A DNA stretch of 64,000 nt. It comes from Holophagales bacterium. GTDB taxonomy: Bacteria; Acidobacteriota; Thermoanaerobaculia; UBA5066. The stretch spans positions 62,001 to 126,000 of the forward strand of contig JADKBZ010000012.1 of assembly GCA_016714815.1 (NCBI GenBank), read 5' to 3'. The notes beneath the pieces were generated by a model. The model saw nothing but the letters and a program-made list of their open reading frames with translations. It was not told the DNA's origin and made no database searches. A program made the translations under genes and the position numbers. Of the stretch, positions 54,856-63,452 are shown piece by piece. How positions within the stretch are numbered: the first letter of the stretch is position 1; each line of letters begins with the position of its first letter.

Positions 54856-55690
54856 TCAGCGGAGGCCCGCGATGAGAACCGCGGTGCCGAGGAGCGCGCA
54901 GTAGATGATGAACGGCTGGAGCTTCATGGCGATGACGAGGCGCAGGAGCGCGGCGACGGCGAAGTAGCCGACGACGGCGGCCGTCACCATTCCGACGGCG
55001 TAGATGCCGAAGTGGCTCCCGGCCACCGCGAACTCGCCGGTCTCGCGGTAGAGGCTGAGGTTCTCGACGAGGGCCGCCGCGAGGATCGTCGGAATCGAGA
55101 GAAGGAAGGCGTACTCGGCCGCCGCCCGCGGAAAGGCCCGCGAAGAGGCCCATCGAGATCGTGTTCCCCGAGCAGGAGAGCCCGCGGAAGAGCGCGGAGA
55201 AGGACTGGAAGACCCCGATGAGGACCGCGTCCCTCAGGCGCATCTCCTCGAGCGTCCGGCCTCCCTCGCCGCGCCGGACGCCGACGGCCTGCCCCACGGC
55301 GAGAAGGAGCGAGGTGGTCAGGAGCGCGAGGCCGATCCGCGGCAGGCTCTCCATCCCCTCGAGAGCGAACTTCTTCATCGGCAGCGTCAGCGCGCCGGTG
55401 AAGCCGACCGAGACCGCGAGCATCAGGGCCAGCCTCCAGGCGGCCCGCCGCGCGGCCGCATCGCGGGAAACCGCGGCGCGAAGGAGGCTGCCGATCTTCT
55501 CCCGGAAGTAGATGAAGACGGCGACGAGCGTCCCGAGGTGGAGCATCACGTCGAAGAGGACCCCGGGCTGGGAGAAACCGGGCAGGAGCCTCTGGGCGAG
55601 GACGAGGTGGGCGCTCGAGGAGACCGGCAGGAACTCGGTCAGACCCTGCAACGCCCCCAGCAGGATCGCCTGCCAGAACGTGATCGACAT
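54856..55690 (-). CDS. uppP: Undecaprenyl-diphosphatase UppP (one-base frameshift)
   Basis: Recycles the C55 lipid carrier by removing a phosphate from undecaprenyl-PP. Begins ITFWQAILLGALQGLTEFLPVSSSAHLVL, with the catalytic Glu and SSSAH motif. In the middle the frame is lost after FRGLSCSGNTISMGLFAGL. Removing one T from CTTTCC (A run at 55132-55134) restores PRAAAEYAFLLSIPTI, matching the conserved Arg-containing motif, and the frame then runs to a stop at 54856, giving about 277 residues. Multi-pass inner-membrane protein. TAAACT lies 6 nt before the ATG. Confidence 0.92.
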
Positions 55691-55696
55691 CGCCTC

Positions 55697-55702
55697 AGTT
55701 TA
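55697..55702 (-). promoter_or_regulatory. -10-like box TAAACT of uppP
   Basis: TAAACT, 6 nt (GAGGCG) and ATG, lying between rsmA and uppP. GAGG could also be a very close ribosome binding site, so this is weaker than the other cases. Confidence 0.3.
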
Positions 55703-55729
55703 GCAGGGCAGGGGCTGCGCCCTGCGCCG

Positions 55730-56536
55730 TCAGCGGCCCGGAGCGGTTCCGGGGCGCGGTCCGAGGAGGCGTGCCAGGCGAGGAACGCCTCCGGCCCGGC
55801 TCCTCCGCCCGCGCCGTCGGCAGGAGCCCCGCGCCGGCCACCGCCGCGGCGGCGGCCTCGCGCCCCAGACGGCGCCCAGCGCGTTCGTCAGCGTCTTGCG
55901 CCGCACCGCGAAGCCGGCCGACGCGACGGCGATCGCCGCCGCGGCCCCTTCGGGCGCTGCAGACGGGACGAGCTCGACCACGGAGGAGACGACCTTCGGC
56001 CGGGGCGTGAAGTCCCCCGGCGGCACGTCGAAGAGGCGCCTGGCTCGAGCGTGCAGCGCCACGTCGACCGAGAGGAATCCGTAGCCGTCTTCCCCGGGAC
56101 GGGAGCAGATCCGCTCGGCCACCTCGCGCTGGACCATCACGACGAGCCGCGAGAAGAGGTCGCGACGGCGTGCGAAGGCGCGGACCATCGGCGTCGCCGA
56201 CTCGTACGGGAGGTTCGCGACGAGGGGGACCGGCGGCGCGGCCCCGGCTTCGGCGAGGGCCGCCGCCGGATCGAAGCGGAGGGCGTCCTCCTCGACGACC
56301 CGGAGCGAGCCGCTTCCGAGCTCCGCCGTCAGGCGCGCGGCCAGGAGGGCGTCGATCTCCACCGCCAGGACCCGGATTCCGCGCGATAGGAGGGGCCTCG
56401 TGAGGGCGCCCCGGCCGGGACCGACCTCGACGACCCAGCTGTCCGCCGGAGCGGCGAGAGCGTCGACGATCCGGCTCGCCGTCCGCGGGCTCGAGAGGAA
56501 GTTCTGCCCCAGCCTGGGTCTTCTTGACGCTCTCAC
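55730..56536 (-). CDS. rsmA: 16S rRNA dimethyladenosine methyltransferase RsmA (KsgA), 3' end with three one-base deletions
   Basis: Dimethylates A1518/A1519 of 16S rRNA. RPRLGQNFLSS opening, SAM motif VVEVGPGRGALTRPLL, adenine-site VANLPYESATPMV and the RKTLTNALGAVWG helix. After about 55880 no single frame stays family-like: EAAAAAVAGAGLLPTARAEE, then PEAFLA, then LARLLGPRPG come from successive frames. One missing C or G at each junction would bring the gene back to its original frame and stop (about 271 residues). GTG 56536 is preferred because TAGGTT lies 7 nt upstream; a TTG three codons earlier is the alternative. Confidence 0.9.
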   Translation of the reverse strand: MRASRRPRLGQNFLSSPRTASRIVDALAAPADSWVVEVGPGRGALTRPLLSRGIRVLAVEIDALLAARLTAELGSGSLRVVEEDALRFDPAAALAEAGAAPPVPLVANLPYESATPMVRAFARRRDLFSRLVVMVQREVAERICSRPGEDGYGFLSVDVALHARARRLFDVPPGDFTPRPKVVSSVVELVPSAAPEGAAAAIAVASAGFAVRRKTLTNALGAVWGARPPPRRWPARGSCRRRGRRSRAGGVPRLARLLGPRPGTAPGR

Positions 56537-56543
56537 GAGCGGC

Positions 56544-56549
56544 AACCTA
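56544..56549 (-). promoter_or_regulatory. -10-like box TAGGTT of rsmA
   Basis: TAGGTT, 7 nt (GCCGCTC) then GTG. Candidate leaderless promoter with the same geometry as those of ligA and the M1 peptidase. Confidence 0.35.
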
Positions 56550-56614
56550 CCATGCGTGCGCGGCGGCTGCCCTTCGAGGGGTCCGTCGCGCTTCCCGAAG
56601 AAAGGAACATCCTC

Positions 56615-57076
56615 ATGGCAGGAAACCTCCAGGAGTTCACCGCCGCGAATTTCGACCAGGTGGTGCTCAAGAGCTCAAAACCCGTCCTCGTCGATTTCTG
56701 GGCCGTCTGGTGCGGGCCGTGCCGCCAGGTGGCTCCCGTCGTCGAGGCCCTGGCCGGCAAGTGGGGCGAAACGGTCGTGGTCGGAAAGGTCAACGTCGAC
56801 GACCACCCGTCCATCGCCGAGAAGTACAACATCATGTCCATCCCGACCCTGATGCTCTTCAAGGACGGCGCCGTCGTCGAGCGCGTCATCGGCTTCGCCT
56901 CCCAGTCCGCCCTCGAGCAGAAGTTCCAGCAGTACATCGCCTGTCGCGCGAGGCTCTGCCTCCAGGCGGGCCGCGGGGTGGCCCTCCGCGTCTACGGCGT
57001 GCGCGGCGCCGGGGTCGCGGACGAGGGGCCGGGCAGGATCTTCCGGGCGACCGGCCCATCGGGGCCGTCGACGTAG
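56615..57076 (+). CDS. trxA: Thioredoxin with unusual C-terminal extension
   Basis: Cytoplasmic disulfide reductase. Residues 1-107 are a complete thioredoxin: VLVDFWAVWCGPCRQVAPVVEALA with the CGPC active site, the cis-Pro in MSIPTLMLFKDG, and EQKFQQYIA at the normal C-terminus. The open frame then continues about 46 residues (CRARLCLQAGRG...) that overlap the convergent gene's 3' end by about 85 nt and look like antisense. A stop codon may have been lost by a base error just after QQYIA; both views are possible. AAGGA is 8 nt before the ATG. Confidence 0.9.
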   Translation: MAGNLQEFTAANFDQVVLKSSKPVLVDFWAVWCGPCRQVAPVVEALAGKWGETVVVGKVNVDDHPSIAEKYNIMSIPTLMLFKDGAVVERVIGFASQSALEQKFQQYIACRARLCLQAGRGVALRVYGVRGAGVADEGPGRIFRATGPSGPST

Positions 57077-57397
57077 AGGACCCTCACCCGGGCGCCCTTC
57101 CGGACGTCCGCTTCGATCCGGGTGTCGGCGTCGATCCGGAACACGTGCCCGGTCGCGCCGACCTCCGCCAGGACGAGGTACTGCCCCGGCGTGAATTCCA
57201 TGCAGGCCCCGGCGGCGCGCAGGTAGCTCTCCGGCGTCGGGGCCGGCGGGCCGTAGTAGGGCCGCCGTCGCCGTGGGAACCGGACGGGGGCGCTTCGCCT
57301 TCGTGGCCTTCTTCTTCGTCTTCGCGTCGGCCGGCACGGGCAGCAGGAGCGCAAGAAGGAGCGCCGCGGCGGCGAGGGGGTGCAGGGACCGGCGCAT
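56992..57397 (-). CDS. Small secreted hypothetical protein (frameshifted)
   Basis: Function not recognised. Signal peptide MRRSLHPLAAAALLLALLLP, then KTKKKATKAKRPRP. After that the frame loses sense, while the neighbouring frame continues with PYYGPPAPTPESYLRAAGAC and EFTPGQYLVLAEVGATGHVF to a stop at 56992. A single extra C in the C5 run at about 57285-57289 explains it. The joined product would be about 134 residues, exported, with one cysteine and a beta-rich C-terminal half. Convergent with trxA. Confidence 0.6.
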
Positions 57398-57543
57398 CGG
57401 ACGGGCGAGGATAGCCGAGGCGCGCCGGTCGCGGCATCGACGTTGCTCTAGAAAGACCGGTGTCGCCGCTGCCGCGCCGAAACGGCAGCGCGGCGCCCTA
57501 GGAACGTACGTCCGCGCGTCCCTTTGACGCGCCCCGAGGCACG

Positions 57544-58555
57544 ATGAGCATCTCCCCCACCGACACGGCCGCCCTCACCGAGAGAATCCGGGAAAGCTCC
57601 CTCGCCGTCTCCGCCCTCCTCGCAGAGGTCCGGAAGGTGATCGTGGGCCAGCCGAAGATGGTCGAGCGGCTCGTCATCGGGCTCCTGGCCGACGGCCACG
57701 TCCTCCTCGAGGGGGTGCCGGGCCTGGCCAAGACGCTCGCCGTCCGGACCCTCGCCCGGGGGCTCGACGCGAGCTTCTCCCGCATCCAGTTCACCCCCGA
57801 CCTCCTGCCGGCCGACCTGATCGGCACGCTCGTCTTCAATCCCAAGACCCAGGAGTTCGTGGCGCGGCGGGGGCCGGTCTTCGCCCACATCGTCCTCGCC
57901 GACGAGATCAACCGCGCTCCGGCCAAGGTCCAGTCGGCCCTCCTCGAAGCGATGCAGGAACGGCAGGTCACGATCGGCGACGAGACGATGCCGCTCCCGA
58001 AGCCGTTCCTCGTCCTGGCGACGCAGAACCCGATCGAGCAGGAGGGGACCTACCCGCTCCCCGAGGCGCAGATCGACCGCTTCCTGATGAAGCTGAAGGT
58101 CGGCTACCCGACGAAGGCCGAGGAGCGGCAGATCCTCGACCGGATGGGGGATGCCACGGAGGCGAACGCCTCGGCCACGGTGCGGGCCGTCCTGACGCCG
58201 ACCCAGATCGAGGGGCTCCAGAAGCTCGTCCGCGAGCTCTACGCCGACGAGCGGATCAAGGGCTACCTCGTCGAGCTCGTCGCGGCCACGCGCGAGCCGC
58301 GGGCCTACGGCCTGCCCGAGCTCGCCGACTTCGTCCAGTACGGCGCCTCCCCGCGCGCCACGCTCCGCGCTCCTTTCGACCGCCCGGGCTCACGCCTTCC
58401 TCCAGGGGCGCGGCTACGTCATCCCCGAGGACGTCAAGGAGGTCGCGCCGGACGTCCTGCGCCACCGCGTCCTCCTCTCGTACGAGGCGGAAGCGGAGAA
58501 CGTCTCGAGCGACCAGGTCGTCTCCCGGATCCTCGAGCGGATCGAAGTTCCTTAG
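57544..58555 (+). CDS. MoxR-family AAA+ ATPase (one-base frameshift)
   Basis: About 336 residues when corrected. MoxR ATPases work as chaperones with VWA-domain proteins, which follow here. Walker A EGVPGLAKTLAVR, Walker B VLADEINRAPAKVQSALLEAMQE and sensor 1 LATQNPIEQEGTYPLPEAQ. The frame is lost after ASPRATL; deleting one C from CTCCGCG at about 58364 restores ALLSTARAHAFLQGRGYVIP and VKEVAPDVLRHRVLLSYEAE to a stop at 58555. If left uncorrected, the frame runs antisense-like into the DUF58 gene. GAGG is 5 nt before the ATG. First gene of the Bat operon. Confidence 0.92.
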
Positions 58556-58571
58556 AAGGACTTCATCCGCC

Positions 58572-59456
58572 ATGCTTCCCCGCGAGATCGTCAAGAAGAT
58601 CCAGAGGATCCGGATCACGACGAACCGGCTCGTCGACGCCGGGCTCGGCGGGGAGTACCACTCCGTCTTCCGCGGGCGCGGCATGGAGTTCTCGGAGGTC
58701 CGCGCCTACGTTCCCGGCGACGACGTGCGGGCCATCGACTGGAACGTCACGGCCCGCACCGGCGTGCCGCACGTGAAGAAGTTCGTCGAGGAGCGCGACC
58801 TGACCGCCCTCCTCGTCGTCGACCTCTCCCGGTCGCAGGAGTTCGGCTCGCGCTTCCTGACGAAGCGGGCCCTCATGGCCGAGCTGGCCGGCCTCCTCGC
58901 CTTCGCGGCCGTCAAGAACAACGACCGCGTCGGGGCGCTCCTCTTCACCGACCGCCTCGAGCGCTTCATCCCCCCGCGCAAGGGCTTCGACCACGCCCTC
59001 GCCATCCTGCGCGACGTCCTCGTCCAGCCGATGAAGGGGACGCGAACCGACCTCGCGCTCGCGCTGAAGACCGGCGCGTCTCTCCTCAAGCAGCGGTCCG
59101 TCGTCTTCGTCCTCTCGGACTTCCTCGCGGCCGACTACGAGAAACCGCTGAAGATCCTCCGCCGCCGGCACGACGTCGTCGCCATGCCGATCGCCGACCC
59201 GCTCGAGACGGCTCTCCCCGCCCGCGGGCTCGTGAGGCTCCGGGACGCCGAGACCGGGATTACCCGCGTCTTCGACGCGTCGGACGCCGCGTTCCGCGCC
59301 GCGTGGCAGAAGCGCGGCCGCCCCTTCCCCGACCCGGCCGAGGTCTTTCGCTCCGCGGGCGTCGATTCCATCCCTCTCTCGACGGACGCTCCCTACGAGC
59401 GCGCCCTCGTCCGCTTCTTCAAGGAGCGCGAGCGGCGGAGGTCGGCCGGCCGTTGA
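58572..59456 (+). CDS. DUF58 protein of the Bat/MoxR operon
   Basis: 294 residues, cytoplasmic. Contains the DUF58 core EYHSVFRGRGMEFSEVRAYVPGDDVRAIDWNV and a degenerate von Willebrand A-like fold (VVDLSRSQEFG). DUF58 genes are constantly found between moxR and VWA (batA/batB) genes; exact biochemical role is unknown. Separated from moxR by 16 nt and overlapping the next start as TTGA. Confidence 0.92.
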   Translation: MLPREIVKKIQRIRITTNRLVDAGLGGEYHSVFRGRGMEFSEVRAYVPGDDVRAIDWNVTARTGVPHVKKFVEERDLTALLVVDLSRSQEFGSRFLTKRALMAELAGLLAFAAVKNNDRVGALLFTDRLERFIPPRKGFDHALAILRDVLVQPMKGTRTDLALALKTGASLLKQRSVVFVLSDFLAADYEKPLKILRRRHDVVAMPIADPLETALPARGLVRLRDAETGITRVFDASDAAFRAAWQKRGRPFPDPAEVFRSAGVDSIPLSTDAPYERALVRFFKERERRRSAGR

Positions 59457-60622
59457 GGCGCGCCCTTCTCCTCCCCTGCCTGGTCGCGGTCCTGACGGCT
59501 CCCGCGCCCGGCTCGATGGCGTCGCCCGCCACCGCCGCCACGGCCGACGCCCCCGGGACCCGGCGGGCCACGCTGCTGCCCGCGACCGTCCCTCCGCCGA
59601 TCGTCGTCACGTCGACGGCCGACCGGACGACGGCGGCCGTCGGCGAACGGGTGACGATCGTCTACTCCTCCCGGATCCCCGAGGGAGCGACGCTCAAGCT
59701 CGAAGCCCTCGTCTCTCCCGCCCGGCCGGAAGGGCAGTCCGCCACCGCCGGTTTCGTCCTCGACTTCGAGCCGGTCGAGGCCCTCTCCGTCGGCAAGGAG
59801 AAGTCGTCCGGCCTCGTCGACGTGCGGCAGACCGTCCGGCTCGCCGTCTTCGTCCCCGGCGAGACCCGCATTCCCGGCCCCGTCTTCTCGTACCAGGGAC
59901 CCGACGGGGCGACGGCGGTCGTCCGTCCGCCCGAGGTCACGCTCACCGTCTCCTCGCGCCTGCCGGCCGACCAGGAGCCGGAGCAGGTCGCCCCGAAGCC
60001 CGAGCGCCCGGTCCGCATTCCCGGACGCGGCCCCTGGTTCTGGGGATCGATCGTCGCCGCCGTTCTCGCCGTCGCCGGCTTCGTCTGGTGGCTCGTGAAG
60101 GGACGAAAGAAGAAGGCCCCGGCCGCCGTGGAGAGCGCCGCGCCGCCCCCGCCGCCCGACGTCGAGCTGGAATCCGCCCTCGCCGCCCTCGCCGCCCGGG
60201 CCGCCGCGCTCGAAGGCGACGCGCGCCCCTTCTACACCGAGCTGACTCACGCGACCAAGCGCTTTCTCGAGCGCCACCTCGGACAGCCGGTCCTGGAGTG
60301 GACGACGTTCGAGACGGTCCGCCGCCTTCGAGAGACCGGCGCGGAGCCGCCGCGCGAGGTGGCGCTCCCCGAGCTCCTGACCGGCGCCGACCGGGTGAAG
60401 TTCGGCCGGGCGGAATCGACCCGCGACGACGCCGCGCGCGCCCTCGAGAACGCCCGGCAGCTCCTGGCGTGGGGACGCGTGAGGATGGCCGCGCAGGCCG
60501 CGGCCGAGAAGGCGGCGGAAAAGGCGCAGGAAAAGACGAAAGCCAGGACCCCGATCCAGGCCGCCGCGAAGCCGCCGGAGAAGGGGGCCGCGAAGAGCCG
60601 TGGCGCGGAGGCGGGCCGATGA
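59453..60622 (+). CDS. Membrane protein of Bat operon, BatD-like ectodomain with cytoplasmic tail
   Basis: 389 residues. TTG start overlaps the DUF58 stop. Signal/anchor segment (LRRALLLPCLVAVLTAPAPG), an extracytoplasmic Ig-like domain (about 50-185; VGERVTIVYSSRIPEGATLKLE), a transmembrane helix about 205-225 (FWGSIVAAVLAVAGFVWWLV), then a cytoplasmic helical domain (about 250-345) and a low-complexity Ala/Lys tail (about 345-389). The position and topology correspond to the short gene found between DUF58 and batA in many Bat operons. Function unknown; interaction with the VWA proteins is inferred. Confidence 0.8.
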   Translation: MRRALLLPCLVAVLTAPAPGSMASPATAATADAPGTRRATLLPATVPPPIVVTSTADRTTAAVGERVTIVYSSRIPEGATLKLEALVSPARPEGQSATAGFVLDFEPVEALSVGKEKSSGLVDVRQTVRLAVFVPGETRIPGPVFSYQGPDGATAVVRPPEVTLTVSSRLPADQEPEQVAPKPERPVRIPGRGPWFWGSIVAAVLAVAGFVWWLVKGRKKKAPAAVESAAPPPPPDVELESALAALAARAAALEGDARPFYTELTHATKRFLERHLGQPVLEWTTFETVRRLRETGAEPPREVALPELLTGADRVKFGRAESTRDDAARALENARQLLAWGRVRMAAQAAAEKAAEKAQEKTKARTPIQAAAKPPEKGAAKSRGAEAGR

Positions 60623-61662
60623 CCTCGCTCGCGTCCCTCTTCCCGTCCGGACTCTCCTTCCGCGACCCGCTCTTCCTCCTGCTCCTCGTCGCCGTCCCGA
60701 TCGCCATCGCCCTGCGGATCCTCCGGGAACGGCGGGGCGACTCCGCCCTCGTCGTCCCGACGCTCGCCTTCGTGGCGCGCGTGAGGCCAGGCTGGCGGGT
60801 CCGGTTCCGGCACGTCCCGTTCGTCCTCGCCTGCCTCGGCTTCGCCGGGCTCGTCGTGGCGCTCGCCCGCCCGCGCGTCGGCCTCGAGCGGACCGAGTCG
60901 TGGACCGAGGGGGTCGACATCGTCGTCGCGCTCGACGCGTCGGGCTCGATGGCCGCCGAGGACTTCAAGCCGAAGAACCGCTTCTTCGTCGCCAAGGCTG
61001 CGACGCGGACGTTCGTCGAGGGGCGCCCGCAGGACCGCCTCGGCCTCATCGCATTTGCCGGCCGTTCGCGGACGGTCGTCCCGCTCACGACGGACCGCAC
61101 CATGCTCCTGACCCGGCTCTCGGAGCTGAAGATGGGCGAGCAGGGAGACGGGACGGCGATCGGCATGGCGCTCGGGAACTCGCTCGCACGGCTCGGCGCC
61201 TCGAAGGCGAAGTCGAAGGTCGTCGTCCTCGTGACGGACGGCGGGAACAACGCGGGCGAGATCGATCCCGACACGGCCGCGAACGTCGCGAAGGGGCTCG
61301 GAATCCGCGTCTACACGGTCGGCGTCGGCACGGCGGGCGGCCCGGTCGAGATCCCCGTTCCGGTCCGCGACCCGGAGACGGGGCAGGTCGTCGAGCGGCG
61401 GGTGATGGCCCAGGTCGACGTCGACGAGAAGCTCCTCGGCCGGATCGCCGAGACGACGGGCGGACGTTTCTTCCGCGCCACCGACCCCGCCGGCCTCGCA
61501 GAGACATACGCCGAGATCGACCGCCTCGAGAAGACCGAGGTGAAGACGACGACCTTCACGCGCTGGCGCGAGACGTTCCCCCGCGTCGCGGTCCCCGCGG
61601 CCGCCCTCCTCGCCCTCGCCGCCGGCCTCGCTCTCTTCGCCTTCCCCGTGACGCCGCGATGA
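60619..61662 (+). CDS. batA: BatA-like VWA-domain membrane protein
   Basis: 347 residues. N-terminal helices (about 18-32 and 75-90), a von Willebrand A domain (about 95-300) with the metal site DASGSM and VTDGGNNAGEIDP, and a C-terminal helix (AALLALAAGLALFAF). This is the BatA topology (VWA domain between two anchors, facing the periplasm). Aerotolerance and envelope stress roles come from Bacteroides, Francisella and Leptospira work. ATGA overlap with the preceding gene. Confidence 0.9.
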   Translation: MTSLASLFPSGLSFRDPLFLLLLVAVPIAIALRILRERRGDSALVVPTLAFVARVRPGWRVRFRHVPFVLACLGFAGLVVALARPRVGLERTESWTEGVDIVVALDASGSMAAEDFKPKNRFFVAKAATRTFVEGRPQDRLGLIAFAGRSRTVVPLTTDRTMLLTRLSELKMGEQGDGTAIGMALGNSLARLGASKAKSKVVVLVTDGGNNAGEIDPDTAANVAKGLGIRVYTVGVGTAGGPVEIPVPVRDPETGQVVERRVMAQVDVDEKLLGRIAETTGGRFFRATDPAGLAETYAEIDRLEKTEVKTTTFTRWRETFPRVAVPAAALLALAAGLALFAFPVTPR

Positions 61663-63452
61663 AAGACCTCTTCCTTTCCCCCGCCTGGCTCGGCGCCACG
61701 CTCGGTGCGGTCCTCCTCGCCGCCGCGGCGGCGTGGTTCTCGGCCCGCCGGAGCCGCAGCCGCCGCGAGGGTCTCGTCGCACCGGCCCTCGCCGAAAGGG
61801 CGGGGCTTCTCTCTCGCGACCGCTGGACCCCGTTCTCGGCCGCCCTCGCGGTGCTCGTCGTCCTCGGCACGGGCCTGGCCCTCGCACGGCCCCGCTGGGG
61901 CCTCGTCACCGAGACGGTGGAGCGTCGCGGGGCCGACATCGCGATCGTTCTCGACACCTCCGCCTCGATGCGCGCCACCGACGTCACCCCGTCCCGCTTC
62001 GTCCTCGCGCGGCAGGCGGCGCTCTCCCTCGTCGAGAAGCTCCCCGGCGACCGCCTCGCCCTCGTCGGCTGCGAAGGGGAAGCCCAGGTGCTCGTCCCTC
62101 TCACCCTCGACTCCGCCGCCGTCGCCCTTTTCCTCGAGGCGGTCGAGCCGGGGATCGGCACCCTCCCCGGGACCTCCCTTGCGGCCGGCCTCGCCGCCTC
62201 CGCCGAGCTGATGCCTCCCGGGACCTCGGCCGGCCGGCAGGTCGTCGTCGTCTCCGACGGAGAGGATCTCGAAGGGGGCGTCGACGAGGCGATCGCGAAG
62301 GCCAAGAGCGAAGGGATCGTCGTCCACGCCGTCTTCGTCGGGGCCGAGGGGCGCGGGGCGCCCGTGCCCGAGGTCGACTTCTCCGGCAGGCCCACCGGCT
62401 TCAAGACCTCGGAGGGCTCCCCCGTCCTCTCGCGTCCCGACCCGGCGCTCCTCAGGCGCCTCGCGGCGGAGACCGGGGGCAGCTTCAGCATCGTCCAGCC
62501 CGGCAGGACCGACCTCGACGGCGTCGCCCGCGAGGTCGACAAGGCCGCGCGCCGGCCGCTCTCCGAGTCCGTCGGTACGAACCGGCACGAACGGTTCCAG
62601 CTCCCGCTCGGCGTCGCCGTCGCCGCCCTCGCGCTGCTCCTCGTCGGACCGCTCGGCTTCCTCGCGAGGCGGCCACGCAAGGCCGCCACGGCCCTCGTCG
62701 CCGTCGCCGCCCTCCTTCTCGCCGGCACCCCGGAAGGACTCCTCGCGCAGTCCGCTCCCTCCGCGGGCGCCCCCGGACCCGGCCTCGGCCCCGCCCCCGC
62801 CGCCGCCTCCCCTCCGGCGCCGCCCGCCCCTGCCGCACCCGCCTCCCTGAAGGAACGGATCCTGTCGCGCCCCCCCTTCACCACGGCTCACGGCGAGGCG
62901 GTCGCCGGGAAGAAGGCGCTGGACGAGAAGCGCGTGGAGGAAGCCATTTCCCGCTTCGCGCGGGAAGAAACGCTCGCGCCGAAGGACCCGTCCGGGGCCT
63001 ACAACCTCGGGACCGCCCTCTCGAAAGCGGGACGAGCGGAGGAGGCCCTCGCGGCGCTGAAGAAGGCGAAGGGCGCCTCGCGCGGCGATCTCGCCGCCGA
63101 CGCCTCCTTCAACTCCGGCAACGTCCTCCTCTCCGGCAAGCAGTGGGAGGCCGCCGCGGCCGCCTACCGCGACGCGCTGCGGGCACGCCCCGGCGAGCCG
63201 GACGCGGCCTGGAACTACGAGCTCGCCCTCCGGCGGCTCGACCAGCAGAAGAAGCAGCAGCAACAGCAGAACCAGCAGCAGAAGGGGGGCCCGCCCCCTC
63301 CGCCGAAGAAGGACGACTTCGAGAAGAAGGCGAAGATGAGCCGCGACAAGGCCGAGCAGCTCCTCCAGGCCATCGCCCGCAACGACCTCGAGGAGCAGCG
63401 CAAGAAGGTCGCCGAGCAGAAGAAGCAGCGCCGCGCCGGGAGGGACTGGTGA
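61659..63452 (+). CDS. BatB-BatC-like fusion: VWA domain plus TPR
   Basis: 597 residues. N-terminal two membrane segments and VWA domain (about 85-280; DTSASM metal site, VVSDGEDLEGG), transmembrane helices around 315-365, then a Pro/Ala linker (about 375-400) and two or three TPR repeats (about 420-525; PSGAYNLGTALSKAGRAEEA and ASFNSGNVLLSGKQWEAA). The tail has a poly-Gln run and a basic coiled coil. In Bacteroides these are two genes, batB and batC; here they are fused. Starts by ATGA overlap with batA and overlaps the next start as GTGA. Confidence 0.88.
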   Translation: MKDLFLSPAWLGATLGAVLLAAAAAWFSARRSRSRREGLVAPALAERAGLLSRDRWTPFSAALAVLVVLGTGLALARPRWGLVTETVERRGADIAIVLDTSASMRATDVTPSRFVLARQAALSLVEKLPGDRLALVGCEGEAQVLVPLTLDSAAVALFLEAVEPGIGTLPGTSLAAGLAASAELMPPGTSAGRQVVVVSDGEDLEGGVDEAIAKAKSEGIVVHAVFVGAEGRGAPVPEVDFSGRPTGFKTSEGSPVLSRPDPALLRRLAAETGGSFSIVQPGRTDLDGVAREVDKAARRPLSESVGTNRHERFQLPLGVAVAALALLLVGPLGFLARRPRKAATALVAVAALLLAGTPEGLLAQSAPSAGAPGPGLGPAPAAASPPAPPAPAAPASLKERILSRPPFTTAHGEAVAGKKALDEKRVEEAISRFAREETLAPKDPSGAYNLGTALSKAGRAEEALAALKKAKGASRGDLAADASFNSGNVLLSGKQWEAAAAAYRDALRARPGEPDAAWNYELALRRLDQQKKQQQQQNQQQKGGPPPPPKKDDFEKKAKMSRDKAEQLLQAIARNDLEEQRKKVAEQKKQRRAGRDW

